Shown here: one piece after another, positions 18,077 to 26,642 of the stretch | How the letters are laid out: each line of letters starts with the position of its first letter | Numbering within the stretch: position 1 is the stretch's first letter | Source: Nocardioides albus | Lineage (GTDB): Bacteria > Actinomycetota > Actinomycetes > Propionibacteriales > Nocardioidaceae | Assembly: GCF_014648255.1 (NCBI RefSeq) | Contig: NZ_BMQT01000002.1 | Coordinates: 434,001 to 498,000 of the forward strand | Direction of reading: 5' to 3' | Length of the DNA stretch: 64,000 nucleotides | The notes under the pieces: generated by a model | Database searches by the model: none | The model's input: only the letters and a program-made list of their open reading frames with translations | Told to the model about the DNA's origin: nothing | Position numbers and translations under genes: made by a program

Positions 18077-20215
18077 ATGCCGGACACGATCGACCCGTCG
18101 CGTATGCCCTTGGGTGAACCCGCCGCGGACCCAGACGAGATCCCCACGACCAAGGCGGAGCTGAACAAGACGGTCTTCTTCGGCTCTGCTGGGGTGGTGG
18201 TCGCGTTCACGCTCTTCACCCTGCTCGCGCCCGACACCGCGGGCACCGCGATCGGGCATGTCGTCGGGTGGATCTCGACGTACTTCGGCTGGTGGTATTT
18301 CGCGCTCGCCGCGGCGTTGATCGCATTCGTCCTGTTCATCTGTCTGTCTCGCTACGGGCGGATCCGGCTCGGGCCGGAGGAGTCCCGGCCGGAGTACTCG
18401 CTGTTCACCTGGACCGCGATGCTCTTCGCCGCCGGGATCGGCGCCGACCTGATGTTCTACTCCGTCGCCGAGCCGGTCGCGCAGTACCTCACCCCGCCCA
18501 CCGGCGAGGGCGGCACCGTCGACGCCGCCGAGCAGGCGGTCAGCTGGACGCTGTTCCACTACGGGCTGTCCGGCTGGGCGATGTACGCCGTCATGGGCAT
18601 GGCACTGGGCTACTTCTCCTTCCGCCACGGGATGCCGCTCTCGATCCGGTCGGCGCTCTATCCGATCTTCGGCAAGCGGGTCCGCGGCCGGCTCGGTGAC
18701 GGCATCGACCTGGCCGCCGTGCTCGGCACGATCTTCGGCATCGCGACCTCGCTCGGTATCTCGATCGCCCTGCTCAACGCCGGTCTGAACGTTCTCTTCG
18801 GCATCCCCGAGGGCCGCGCCGCCCAGGTCGGGCTGGTCGTGGTCGCGGTGCTGCTCGGCACCATCTCGGCGGTCTCGGGGGTCGACAAGGGCATCCGCCG
18901 ACTCTCCGAGCTCAACGTGCTGCTCTCGCTCACACTGATGCTCTACGTGCTCTTCTCCGACAACACCGCGTTCCTGCTCAACTCGCTGGTGATGAACCTG
19001 GGTGACTACCTGGTGAACCTGCCCGGGATGAGCTTCGACACGATGCCCTACGACACCGTCGAGAACCCTGACGTCGGCGTCTGGAAGAACCTGTGGACCC
19101 TCTTCTTCTGGGCCTGGTGGGTGGCCTGGTCGCCGTTCGTCGGGCTGTTCCTGGCGCGGATCTCGCGGGGCCGGACGATCCGGCAGTTCCTGGTCGGCGT
19201 GATGATGATCCCGTTCGGCTTCATCCTGCTGTGGGTCTCGATCTTCGGCAACAGCGCCCTGGGCCGGATCCGCGGCGGCGACGCCGAGTTCGGCGAGCTG
19301 ACCAACGCCAACTACGCGCAGGGCTTCTACGCCTTCCTCGACAACTATCCCGGTGCGATCGCGCTGGTCGCGCTCGCGACCCTGACCGGGTTCCTCTACT
19401 ACGTGACGTCCGCCGACTCCGGTGCGCTGGTGATGGGCAACTTCACCTCCCGTCTGCCGCACCCGATGGCCGACTGCTCGATCCCGGTACGCATCTTCTG
19501 GTCGGTCGCGATCGGTGCGCTGACCCTCGCGCTGATGTTCGCGGGTGGCGATGCGTGGCTGACGACGCTGACGAACGCCACGATCATCATGGGGCTGCCG
19601 TTCTCGATCGTCCTCGCCCTGGTCGCCGTCGGGCTCCACCGCTCGCTACGGCTGGAGTCGCTCAAGTCCACCAGCGCGAGGTACGCCCTGCCGGCCGCCA
19701 TCTCCTCGGCGCGCCTGGTGGGAGCGGCCGATGGTGGCGTACGTCCCTCGTTGTCGCAGCGGCTGCGCCGCTCGGTCAACTATCCCACCGCGCGAGACAC
19801 CGAGCGCTTCATCCAGACGGTCGCGACACCTGTGCTGGAAGAGGTCGCCGCCGAGCTCTGCACGCACGGGCTCACCTCGGTCGTGACCGAGACCAAGGCC
19901 GTGCGCGGCGTCCACGGGGTCCAGCTCCACACCGATCTCGAGGACGCCCCCGCGTTCGTCTACAAGCTCACCCCGCTGCCGTGCCCTGCCCCGACGTTCG
20001 CGGTCGGCCGGGTCAGCGGCGAGGTCTACTTCCGCACGGAGGTCCACCTCGCCGAGGGCACCCAGGGCTACGACGTCAACGACTACTCGCGTGAGCAGCT
20101 CATGGGCGACGTGCTCGACCAGTACGAGCGGCACCTCTCCTACCTCCACCTGGTCCAGCAGGAGAACCTGCCGGCAGAGGTGCCCGAGGCGCCGGAGGAG
20201 GCGACCAAGCCCTGA
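18077..20215 (+). CDS. betT: BCCT-family choline transporter
   Basis: The 712-residue protein has about 12 transmembrane helices (residues 30-530) and the BCCT Trp-rich segment (LFFWAWWVAWSPFVGLFLAR, followed by ISRGRTIRQF). A hydrophilic C-terminal tail of roughly 180 residues follows, as in BetT, where it senses osmotic conditions. A GGAGGAGA site precedes the ATG. As the third gene after betB and betA it is the expected choline importer, with oxidation to the osmoprotectant betaine inside the cell. Direct betaine transport cannot be ruled out. Confidence 0.94.
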   Translation: MPDTIDPSRMPLGEPAADPDEIPTTKAELNKTVFFGSAGVVVAFTLFTLLAPDTAGTAIGHVVGWISTYFGWWYFALAAALIAFVLFICLSRYGRIRLGPEESRPEYSLFTWTAMLFAAGIGADLMFYSVAEPVAQYLTPPTGEGGTVDAAEQAVSWTLFHYGLSGWAMYAVMGMALGYFSFRHGMPLSIRSALYPIFGKRVRGRLGDGIDLAAVLGTIFGIATSLGISIALLNAGLNVLFGIPEGRAAQVGLVVVAVLLGTISAVSGVDKGIRRLSELNVLLSLTLMLYVLFSDNTAFLLNSLVMNLGDYLVNLPGMSFDTMPYDTVENPDVGVWKNLWTLFFWAWWVAWSPFVGLFLARISRGRTIRQFLVGVMMIPFGFILLWVSIFGNSALGRIRGGDAEFGELTNANYAQGFYAFLDNYPGAIALVALATLTGFLYYVTSADSGALVMGNFTSRLPHPMADCSIPVRIFWSVAIGALTLALMFAGGDAWLTTLTNATIIMGLPFSIVLALVAVGLHRSLRLESLKSTSARYALPAAISSARLVGAADGGVRPSLSQRLRRSVNYPTARDTERFIQTVATPVLEEVAAELCTHGLTSVVTETKAVRGVHGVQLHTDLEDAPAFVYKLTPLPCPAPTFAVGRVSGEVYFRTEVHLAEGTQGYDVNDYSREQLMGDVLDQYERHLSYLHLVQQENLPAEVPEAPEEATKP

Positions 20216-20220
20216 TGGTC

Positions 20221-20260
20221 GTGCGGCTGGGAGCGGCCAATCGGCCGCCCCCAGCCGCAC
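20221..20260. terminator. Bidirectional terminator hairpin after betT
   Basis: An 11-bp outer stem (20221-20231 with 20250-20260) encloses a second inverted repeat gcggcc/ggccgc. It lies in the 49-bp gap between the convergent betT and Uma2 genes. Confidence 0.8.
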
Positions 20261-20264
20261 GCCC

Positions 20265-20834
20265 TCAGCGGACCAGGTCGTTCAGGTCGATCTTGAGCTG
20301 GAACGGCTGCGGCACGTCGAGCCGGTCGCGGAAGATCCCGGTCGGGACGTAGGCGTTGGTCAGCTCGTCACGCTCATAGACGTGGACCGCCGGCGCCCCG
20401 TCCTCGTTCTCGATGCGCCAATAATGGGAGATGCCCGCCTCGGCGTACTTCTGCGGCTTGACGGCCCGGTCGCGGTGCTCGGACTCCGGCGAGACCACCT
20501 CGACCACCAGAACCACCGTGTCGGCCTCATAGAACGAGGCCTGGTCCGAGATCCGCGCCGTGCTCACCAGCACGTCCGGCTCCGGCCGGTTGCGCCTGTC
20601 GAGCACCACCGTCAGCTCCCGATCCACCTCGAACCCGTCAGGCGCCTGCGCCGTCAGCGCGTTGGTCAGGGCCGTGACGAGCCGACTGTGCCAGCGGCGC
20701 TGCGGTGACATGTTGAAGACCAGGGCTCCGTCGATGAGTTCGGTATGACGCGGCGCCTCGACGAGCATGTCAAGGTCTTCGGAGTACCAACCCTCCTCAC
20801 GAGGAGGGTGCATCCACTCGGGCAACGCGGTCAT
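20265..20834 (-). CDS. Uma2-family PD-(D/E)XK nuclease-fold protein
   Basis: The 189-residue protein has the DUF820/Uma2 core with PD-(D/E)XK residues in order: E of HTELIDGALVF, D of NRPEPDVLVS, E of VVLVVEVVSPES and K of KPQKYAEAGISHYWRIE. Such proteins are abundant in actinobacteria and cyanobacteria; a nuclease role is predicted by fold and the biology is unknown. I chose the ATG at 20834; the in-frame extension to 20984 has non-protein-like composition. The gene adjoins the left end of the repeat-bounded HNH unit, but whether it belongs to it is unclear. Confidence 0.85.
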   Translation of the reverse strand: MTALPEWMHPPREEGWYSEDLDMLVEAPRHTELIDGALVFNMSPQRRWHSRLVTALTNALTAQAPDGFEVDRELTVVLDRRNRPEPDVLVSTARISDQASFYEADTVVLVVEVVSPESEHRDRAVKPQKYAEAGISHYWRIENEDGAPAVHVYERDELTNAYVPTGIFRDRLDVPQPFQLKIDLNDLVR

Positions 20835-20863
20835 AGTTCGAGGATACCGTCCCTTGCTGGTGT

Positions 20864-21093
20864 CGGTGGTCGAGCTTTTCCGTCCCGGTTTGGTCTCGGG
20901 AAGCCTCGCGGAAGTGACTGTTGCTGGACTCGGTGTTCGCCGCCGACCCTCGTTCAATTGTTTCTCGATCGCGCACCGCGTCAAGGACGGGCTTCGCCCG
21001 CCGCTTCGCGGTGGCCTGCGGCCATCCTTGACCCGGCACCCGATCGAGAAAGATTTCGCCTGTATCGGGTCGGCGGCGGGGTTTGGCGCAGCG
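20864..21093 (-). repeat. Left inverted copy of the HNH-unit repeat (REP-like end, core hairpin, flank)
   Basis: From the outside in: a REP-like end (cggtggtcgagctt, 20864-20877), gccgccgaccctc (20939-20951), the core hairpin (20961-21053: tctcgat and gtcaagga facing tccttgac and atcgaga), then an inner flank ending ggcgcagcg (21085-21093). All four parts recur in reverse order and orientation at 23011-23230. Together they form imperfect terminal inverted repeats around the HNH gene. Confidence 0.75.
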
Positions 21094-21556
21094 GACTCAG
21101 TTCGGCACGGGCTTGAGAGCCGTGGCCGGCGTGTTGCTGCTGGGCGAGGGGCCGGGTCGCTGGTGCCTACGCCAGTGGGCGAGACCTTGTGAATCGCTCA
21201 CAAGGCTGCCTGAACCGGCGACGAGCCGCAGGGCGGCGGTTCTCCACTCCTCCACACTGACGCCCACCCCCACGGAGTTTTCCCACCCTCCGGAGCGTGG
21301 GGAAGCTCCGTGAGCGTGGGGAAAGATCTGCACGCGTGGGAAAGTCCGCCAGGTGGGGACATCAGGCTGTGCGGGCGGCGCGAGTCCGCCCCTGCTCTGC
21401 GAGCGGCATCGGCGAGGGTCTGAACCATTGACGCGATGCCACCGAGGCCACCTCGAGAGCCCAAGTGAGCCGTCCTGGCCCGGGGCAGGCGTAAGTGCCC
21501 GCGCATAGGCGGGGTCTTGGCGCGATGCCGTGGCGGGGTGGTCTCGGCTTGCCGGT
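21094..21556. other. 463-bp non-coding stretch inside the HNH unit with phased GTGGG repeats
   Basis: No convincing gene is visible. Three direct copies of GCGTGGG(G)AA begin at 21295, 21314 and 21334, with a related GGTGGGGAC at 21352; spacing is 18-20 bp, close to two helical turns. The rest shows only short inverted repeats such as cttgtgaatcgctcacaag near 21182. Confidence 0.5.
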
Positions 21557-22819
21557 TTAGGGCCGGCGGGTGAACCGGACGGTGCCGTCGGGCAACCGCT
21601 CATGGACATAGGCAGGGTTGTGCGCCAGACGGTGATGATGCGGACACAACAGGACCCCGTCCTTCAGGTCCGTTCTTCCGCCGGCTGCCCATGGTTCTAG
21701 ATGGTGGGCGTCGCACCATTCCGGTGGCATGTCACACCCTTCGGCTTGGCAGCACTTCTGCTGGAGTCGGAGTGCTTTGCGCTGGATAGGCACGAAGAAC
21801 CTGCTGCCTCGACCGACATCGAGGACCTCACTGTCACCACCCAACACCCACGGGATGATGGTGGCGTTGCACGCCATTCTGCGGGCTTCGGCGGCGGTGA
21901 TGGTGGTGCCGTTGGTCTCGTCGTAACCGAGGGTCGCGGTGCCGAGATCTTTGCGGAGCTCCTCAAGCGAGATCACGACATTCACGACCGTGGCGTCGCC
22001 ACCGTGACGGGGCAGCGCAGTCGGGTCGATGGTCTCGATCAGCCGGGCGAAGCCCTGACCCATCATCCGCTCCCACGGCGGCAACGGCGCACCCTTGTCC
22101 ACCAGTCGCTGCTTACGCGGCTGGGCCCAGGCTTCGACCTGCTTCTTGAACCGCATTCCGATCGATGTCGGGAGAACACCGTCGAAGCCGATGGTGCCGT
22201 CGTGGTTGTCCCACACCCGCAGCGCGGTCTTCTGCTGGGCCCGTTCTTCTTCAGCGAGGAGGGCTTTGGCTTCGGCTTCGTCGAACCGATCGGGGTCGAT
22301 CGCAGTCAGGACCCGTTTACCGGCGTTGTGGAGTTCTTTGGCGGTGGCCTGGGTGGCGTAGTCGACCAGCAGCTTCCCAGCGAGGACCAGGTCCTCACCG
22401 GTGGTGACCGGGTCGGCCTCGATCTTGTCGAGTGTCTCGGTGATCACCCGAGCCTTCGCCTCAGAGACGACACCGGCAGTGAGGCCGGCGGCGACCAACT
22501 CGTACTTCGCCACCGCACGGGCGAGCTTGATCTGCGAACGAGCCGCACCTTTGTCGACGAGCAGCTCGGCCCGCATCCACGCCGAGGCGTCTTTGTCGCC
22601 GGTCTCTGCGGCGATGTCACCCGAAACGGCCAGCACCCGCAGCGTCAACGCCGTCTGTTGGGCTTGGAGCTTCTCCACCCGGGCCAGGTAGTCCTTCTTC
22701 TGACTGGTGCGCCAATAGGTCGGGTCCATCGCGAGCAGCTGCTCGAGGGAGGTTTCGATGGCAGCAAGAGCCACCTCAAGAACGTCTCCAGGACTGGTGC
22801 CCCAGTGGTCGATGCTCAT
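21557..22819 (-). CDS. DUF222/HNH endonuclease (13E12 repeat family), copy 1
   Basis: The 420-residue protein has an N-terminal helical DUF222 domain (about 1-330) and a C-terminal HNH nuclease domain. The HNH motif is complete: CCQAEGCDMPPEWCDAHH, then GGRTDL, then CPHHHRLAH, with paired Cys for a zinc and the HH/H catalytic positions. Such genes are multicopy in actinobacteria and their role is unproven. A GGAGGAGA site precedes the ATG. It is highly similar over its whole length to the copy at 49176-50450. Uniquely here it is enclosed by inverted repeats. Domestic use or homing-type mobility are both open. Confidence 0.92.
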   Translation of the reverse strand: MSIDHWGTSPGDVLEVALAAIETSLEQLLAMDPTYWRTSQKKDYLARVEKLQAQQTALTLRVLAVSGDIAAETGDKDASAWMRAELLVDKGAARSQIKLARAVAKYELVAAGLTAGVVSEAKARVITETLDKIEADPVTTGEDLVLAGKLLVDYATQATAKELHNAGKRVLTAIDPDRFDEAEAKALLAEEERAQQKTALRVWDNHDGTIGFDGVLPTSIGMRFKKQVEAWAQPRKQRLVDKGAPLPPWERMMGQGFARLIETIDPTALPRHGGDATVVNVVISLEELRKDLGTATLGYDETNGTTITAAEARRMACNATIIPWVLGGDSEVLDVGRGSRFFVPIQRKALRLQQKCCQAEGCDMPPEWCDAHHLEPWAAGGRTDLKDGVLLCPHHHRLAHNPAYVHERLPDGTVRFTRRP

Positions 22820-22942
22820 TGCTGTCTCCTCCCTTCAAAGGCGTGTCGTAGTGCCTCCGATTCTATGCCAACCGAGCCTTCTCGAAAACCTATTTGTGCA
22901 GGTCAAACCGACTGTTCGCGGTGAGTGAACGGCCTCAAACCT

Positions 22943-23277
22943 GTGGATGGTAAGTGGCCCGAAGGGCCACCCTCGCACCCCACGCGCCCCACCGTTTCGA
23001 AGCATGATTTCGCTGCGCCACACCCGGGCCGCCGCCCCGATAGCCAGCCAAATCTTTTCTCGACATGGTCCGGTGTCAAGGATCGCCGAAGGCGACCGGC
23101 GTAGCCGGCGCCCGGAGGGCGTCCTTGACTCCGGGGCAGGTCGAGAAGACCCTCGAAGGAGGGTCGGCGGCCCCGGCCGGCGTTCGGGTGGGAGGTTCCG
23201 GTAGGGAGGTCTCGACAAGCTCGACCACCGGGGGCTGGTCGTCCAGGCAGGGAGGTCTCGACAAGCTCGACCACCGG
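22943..23277 (+). repeat. Right copy of the HNH-unit repeat, with GTGGCCC hairpin and two REP-like ends
   Basis: Beginning 120 bp upstream of HNH copy 1, this contains a hairpin (gtggccc-gaa-gggccac, 22954-22970), the flank (23011-23054), the core hairpin (23055-23149) and two direct 29-bp REP-like copies (23203-23231 and 23249-23277) ending aagctcgaccaccgg. The hairpin, flank and core recur in the same order and orientation upstream of HNH copy 2 (50570-50866). The flank, core and REP end also recur inverted at 20864-21093. Confidence 0.8.
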
Positions 23278-23287
23278 ATCTCCAGAT

Positions 23288-23683
23288 TCACCCGAAGTCG
23301 ATGAGCCGCCCATCCTCGTGCATGACACACCCTCGCCCGATCCAGGCAACCGCATGCTCCTTGTCCCCGACCGCGATGTAGGAGTAGCTGGGCGGAACCC
23401 AGACGAGGTCGTAGTCGACGCCGCCCAGCGCCCGCTCGGTAGGGCGAACCGCGTCGCCGGAGGGGTCGAGGGTGCGTACCGCCTGCTCGACGGAGTCGAA
23501 GTACCTTCGACCGTTCTCGGAGAGCTCCTTCGCGCACCAGGCACACGTGCCGAGCGCCTCGATCTGTGCGGAGGTGGCGGGGACCGGGGCGTCCAGACCG
23601 AGAAGCTGGGGGCAGGCCCGGACGTGCAGGAGACGGCCGCGCGCATGCGCCACGAAGAGGGTCTCGGGAGTCTCGGAGGGCAT
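23288..23683 (-). CDS. Small hypothetical protein with CxxC motif
   Basis: The 131-residue protein has no family I recognise. It has HVRACPQLLG near residue 24 and TCAWCAKEL near residue 50; one Cys plus a CxxC, with nearby His, could bind a metal. The C-terminal half (DYDLVWVPPSYSYIAVGDKEHAVAWIGRG) looks like a compact beta-rich fold. Codon third positions are strongly G/C, as in real genes here. It sits between the right end of the HNH unit and the homogentisate genes and is divergent from the latter. A cytoplasmic protein is likely, since there is no signal peptide. Confidence 0.65.
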   Translation of the reverse strand: MPSETPETLFVAHARGRLLHVRACPQLLGLDAPVPATSAQIEALGTCAWCAKELSENGRRYFDSVEQAVRTLDPSGDAVRPTERALGGVDYDLVWVPPSYSYIAVGDKEHAVAWIGRGCVMHEDGRLIDFG

Positions 23684-23789
23684 CTTCGGAGCCTAGGGGA
23701 GCGAGTCATGCCCCTGGAGGTATCTGAGACGAATTCGGGACGTTCGGCCCCCGTAATCGGTGTGGTCGAGGTCACGTACGATCCGGGGT

Positions 23790-25004
23790 ATGGCGCATTA
23801 CCAACAGCGCGGGCACATCCCGCCCAAGCGGCACACCCAACACCGCGACGGAGAAGGGAACCTCTACTACGAAGAACTCATGGGCGAGGAAGGGTTCTCC
23901 TCGGACTCCTCCCTGCTCTACCACCGCCACATCCCCTCGGCGGTGAAGGACGTACGCATCTGGGAGCTGCCCGACCACGGCACCACCCCCAACCATCCCC
24001 TGCGCCCGATGCACCTCGGGCTTCACGACCTCGTCCCCGGCGAGGACTGGAAGGGCCACGACGCGGTCACCGGGCGCCGACTGGTGCTCGGCAACGGCGA
24101 CGTACGCATCCACTACGCGGTGGCGGGGGAGACCTCGCCGCTCTACCGCAACGCGATCGGCGACGAGTGCGTCTACGTCGAGTCCGGGACCGGTGTCGTC
24201 GAGACGGTCTTCGGCGACCTGATGGTGGGGCAGGGTGACTACGTGGTGATCCCACGCGCCACCACCCACCGCTGGGTGCCGGTCGGCGATGCTCCGCTGC
24301 GGGTCTACGCGATCGAGGCGAACTCCCACATCGCCCCGCCGAAGCGCTACCTGTCCCGGTACGGCCAGTTCCTCGAGCACGCGCCCTTCTGCGAGCGCGA
24401 CCTCCGGCTCCCGACCGACCCGCAGGCGGTGGACGCGTCCGAGGCCGAGGCCCAGGGAGTCGAGGTCTACATCAAGCACCGCGGCCCCGGTGCCGGCGGT
24501 ATCGCCGGCTCGGTCCACGTCCTCCCGCACCACCCGTTCGACGTCGTCGGCTGGGACGGCTGCCTCTATCCGTACGTCTTCAACATCGCCGACTACATGC
24601 CGATCACCGGCAAGGTCCACCAGCCGCCGCCGGCCCACCAGGTCTTCGAGGGCAACAACTTCGTGATCTGCAACTTCGTGCCACGCAAGGTGGACTACCA
24701 CGAGCTCGCGGTGCCGGTGCCCTATTACCACTCAAACGTCGACTCCGACGAGGTCATGTTCTACGTCGGCGGCGACTACGAGGCCCGCAAGGGCTCCGGG
24801 ATCGGCATCGGCTCGATCACCCTCCACCCCGGCGGCCACGCCCACGGCCCGCAGCCGGGCGCGATGGAGCGCAGCCTGGGCGCGGAGTTCTTCGACGAGC
24901 TCGCGGTCATGGTCGACACCTTCCGGCCGCTCGAGATCGGCGAGGCCGGAGCCGCTGTCGACGACGGCAAGTACGCCTGGACCTGGGCAGGGGGCCGCAA
25001 GTGA
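23790..25004 (+). CDS. hmgA: Homogentisate 1,2-dioxygenase
   Basis: The 404-residue enzyme opens the ring of homogentisate to maleylacetoacetate. It is a cupin-type HmgA: the N-terminal RGHIPPKRHTQHRD, a central His-rich cupin, and C-terminal GSITLHPGGHAHGPQPGA, which carries ligand His residues. I chose the ATG at 23790 (MAHYQQRGHIPPKRH), where the family usually begins. Its stop overlaps the fumarylacetoacetase start by 4 bp (GTGA). Substrate comes from HppD encoded at 4004-5209. Confidence 0.95.
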   Translation: MAHYQQRGHIPPKRHTQHRDGEGNLYYEELMGEEGFSSDSSLLYHRHIPSAVKDVRIWELPDHGTTPNHPLRPMHLGLHDLVPGEDWKGHDAVTGRRLVLGNGDVRIHYAVAGETSPLYRNAIGDECVYVESGTGVVETVFGDLMVGQGDYVVIPRATTHRWVPVGDAPLRVYAIEANSHIAPPKRYLSRYGQFLEHAPFCERDLRLPTDPQAVDASEAEAQGVEVYIKHRGPGAGGIAGSVHVLPHHPFDVVGWDGCLYPYVFNIADYMPITGKVHQPPPAHQVFEGNNFVICNFVPRKVDYHELAVPVPYYHSNVDSDEVMFYVGGDYEARKGSGIGIGSITLHPGGHAHGPQPGAMERSLGAEFFDELAVMVDTFRPLEIGEAGAAVDDGKYAWTWAGGRK

Positions 25005-26203
25005 GTTCGTGGCTGGACATCGAGGACAGTCAGTTCGGCCTCGAGGCGCTTCCGTACGCCACCTTCCGCACCACCGCCGACGCGACCCCGCGGCTCGGGG
25101 TGCGGATCGGTGACCTGGTGCTCGACGTCGCCGCGGCGGCCGAGGATCTGGCCGAGCACTGCGAAGGCGGGCTCGACGGGCTGCTCGCCGCGGGGCCCGA
25201 GGTGTGGGCGGACGTACGGGCGGAGGTGACCCGGCTGCTCAGCGATCCTGCCTGCGAGGCCGAGGTCAGGCCGCACCTGGTGACTCTGGCGGACGCAGAG
25301 CTGCTGCTGCCGTTCACGGTGGCCGACTACGTCGACTTCTACGCCTCCGAGCATCACGCCTCCAACGTCGGGAAGATGTTCCGCCCCGACTCCGAGCCGC
25401 TGACGCCCAACTGGAAGCACCTGCCGATCGGCTACCACGGCCGCTCCGGCACCGTGGTCGTCTCCGGCACGGACGTCGTCCGGCCGACCGGGCTGCGGAA
25501 GACCCCCGACGGGATCGTCGACGGCCCCTCGATCCGGCTCGACATCGAGGCCGAGCTGGGCTTCGTGGTCGGCGTCGGCTCCGAGATGTCCCACCCCGTC
25601 CCGCTCGCCGAGGCGGCCGACCACATCTTCGGGATCACGCTCCTCAACGACTGGTCAGCCCGTGACATCCAGGCCTGGGAGTACGTCCCGCTGGGCCCGT
25701 TCCTCGGCAAGTCGTTCGCCACCTCGATCTCGCCCTGGGTGCTCCCGCTCTCGGCGCTCGCGGCGGCACGGGTGAGCCCGCCGAAACGAGACGTCCCGCT
25801 GACCGGCTACCTGGACGACTCCAGGCTGGAGCCGTGGGCTCTCGACCTCGCCCTCGAGGTCCGGCTCAACGGGTCGGTGGTCTCCGAGCCGCCGTACGCC
25901 ACCATGTACTGGACCGCGCCGCAGATGCTCGCGCACATGACCGCCAACGGCGCCTCGCTGCGCGTCGGCGACCTGTTCGCCAGCGGCACGATCAGCGGCC
26001 CCGATCCGGGCCAACGCGGCTCGTTCCTCGAGCTCAGCTGGTCGGGGGCGGAGCCGTTCAAGCTGGAGGACGGTTCGGTGCGTACCTTCCTGGAGGACGG
26101 CGACGAGGTCACCATCACGGCGACCGCGCCGGCGCCGAGCGGCGGCCGAATCGCTATCGGCGAGGTCAGCGGGCGGATCCTGCCCGCGAAGGAGCGTCCG
26201 TGA
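25001..26203 (+). CDS. fahA: Fumarylacetoacetase
   Basis: The 400-residue hydrolase splits fumarylacetoacetate to fumarate and acetoacetate, the last step of tyrosine catabolism. Family motifs are present: FYASEHHASNVGKMFRP, then IEAELGFVVGVG, then NDWSARDIQAWEYVPLGP, which hold the metal and catalytic residues. It starts at GTG, overlapping hmgA, and its own stop overlaps the next gene (GTGA). No maleylacetoacetate isomerase gene was seen nearby; actinobacteria often use a mycothiol- or glutathione-independent route encoded elsewhere. Confidence 0.95.
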   Translation: MSSWLDIEDSQFGLEALPYATFRTTADATPRLGVRIGDLVLDVAAAAEDLAEHCEGGLDGLLAAGPEVWADVRAEVTRLLSDPACEAEVRPHLVTLADAELLLPFTVADYVDFYASEHHASNVGKMFRPDSEPLTPNWKHLPIGYHGRSGTVVVSGTDVVRPTGLRKTPDGIVDGPSIRLDIEAELGFVVGVGSEMSHPVPLAEAADHIFGITLLNDWSARDIQAWEYVPLGPFLGKSFATSISPWVLPLSALAAARVSPPKRDVPLTGYLDDSRLEPWALDLALEVRLNGSVVSEPPYATMYWTAPQMLAHMTANGASLRVGDLFASGTISGPDPGQRGSFLELSWSGAEPFKLEDGSVRTFLEDGDEVTITATAPAPSGGRIAIGEVSGRILPAKERP

Positions 26204-26589
26204 CGACGGTCTACGAATTCACGCCCCGCTACCTCGAGGTCGACATGCAGGGGGTGATGTTCAACGGCTGGTACCTCACCTACGTCGACGAGGCGATGAC
26301 CCACTTCATCGACACCCGCGGGGTGCCGTACAGCCGCTGGCAAGAGCTGGGCGTCGACGTCCAGCTCGCCCACGCCGACCTGGACTGGAAGGCCGGCATC
26401 GGTTTCGGCGACCGGGTCCAGGTGCCGGTGCGCACCACCCGCATCGGCACCAAGAGCTTCACGCTCGAGTTCGAGTTCCGCCGGGGCGAGGACGTCGCGT
26501 GCGCGGTGTCGGTCGTCTACGTGGTCGTCTCCGCCGACGGGTCGGGGTCGACCGCCATCCCGCCGGAGATCGCCGCCGCGATCGGCTGA
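26200..26589 (+). CDS. 4HBT-type acyl-CoA thioesterase
   Basis: The 129-residue hot-dog-fold protein has the YbgC/4HBT pattern RYLEVDMQGVMFNGWYLTYVDEAM, with the Asp of the catalytic loop in place. It starts at GTG overlapping the fumarylacetoacetase stop, so it is the third gene of the hmgA-fahA operon. Thioesterases of this type are often found with aromatic catabolic genes, where they may release trapped acyl-CoA; the substrate is unknown. Confidence 0.87.
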   Translation: MTTVYEFTPRYLEVDMQGVMFNGWYLTYVDEAMTHFIDTRGVPYSRWQELGVDVQLAHADLDWKAGIGFGDRVQVPVRTTRIGTKSFTLEFEFRRGEDVACAVSVVYVVVSADGSGSTAIPPEIAAAIG

Positions 26590-26642
26590 TCTGCGCAAGA
26601 ACGGTCAAGCGTCCAGGAGGCGGGCGGTGTGAGACTTCTCGT

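Noticed and set aside
21097..21609. Open frame of 170 codons on the minus strand after HNH copy 1
   Set aside because: It overlaps the HNH 3' end, has Pro/Arg/Ser-rich shadow-like composition, and no ribosome site or known motif.
20961..23149. HNH unit as an IscB/HEARO-type RNA-guided system
   Set aside because: The protein is DUF222 plus a plain HNH domain, with no RuvC parts or bridge helix, so it is not IscB; only the association of an HNH gene with structured repeats is similar.
22903..23775. Long minus-strand frame across the HNH upstream block
   Set aside because: It runs through the structured repeats and is Ser/Arg/Pro-rich; the 131-residue frame at 23288-23683 has better protein character.
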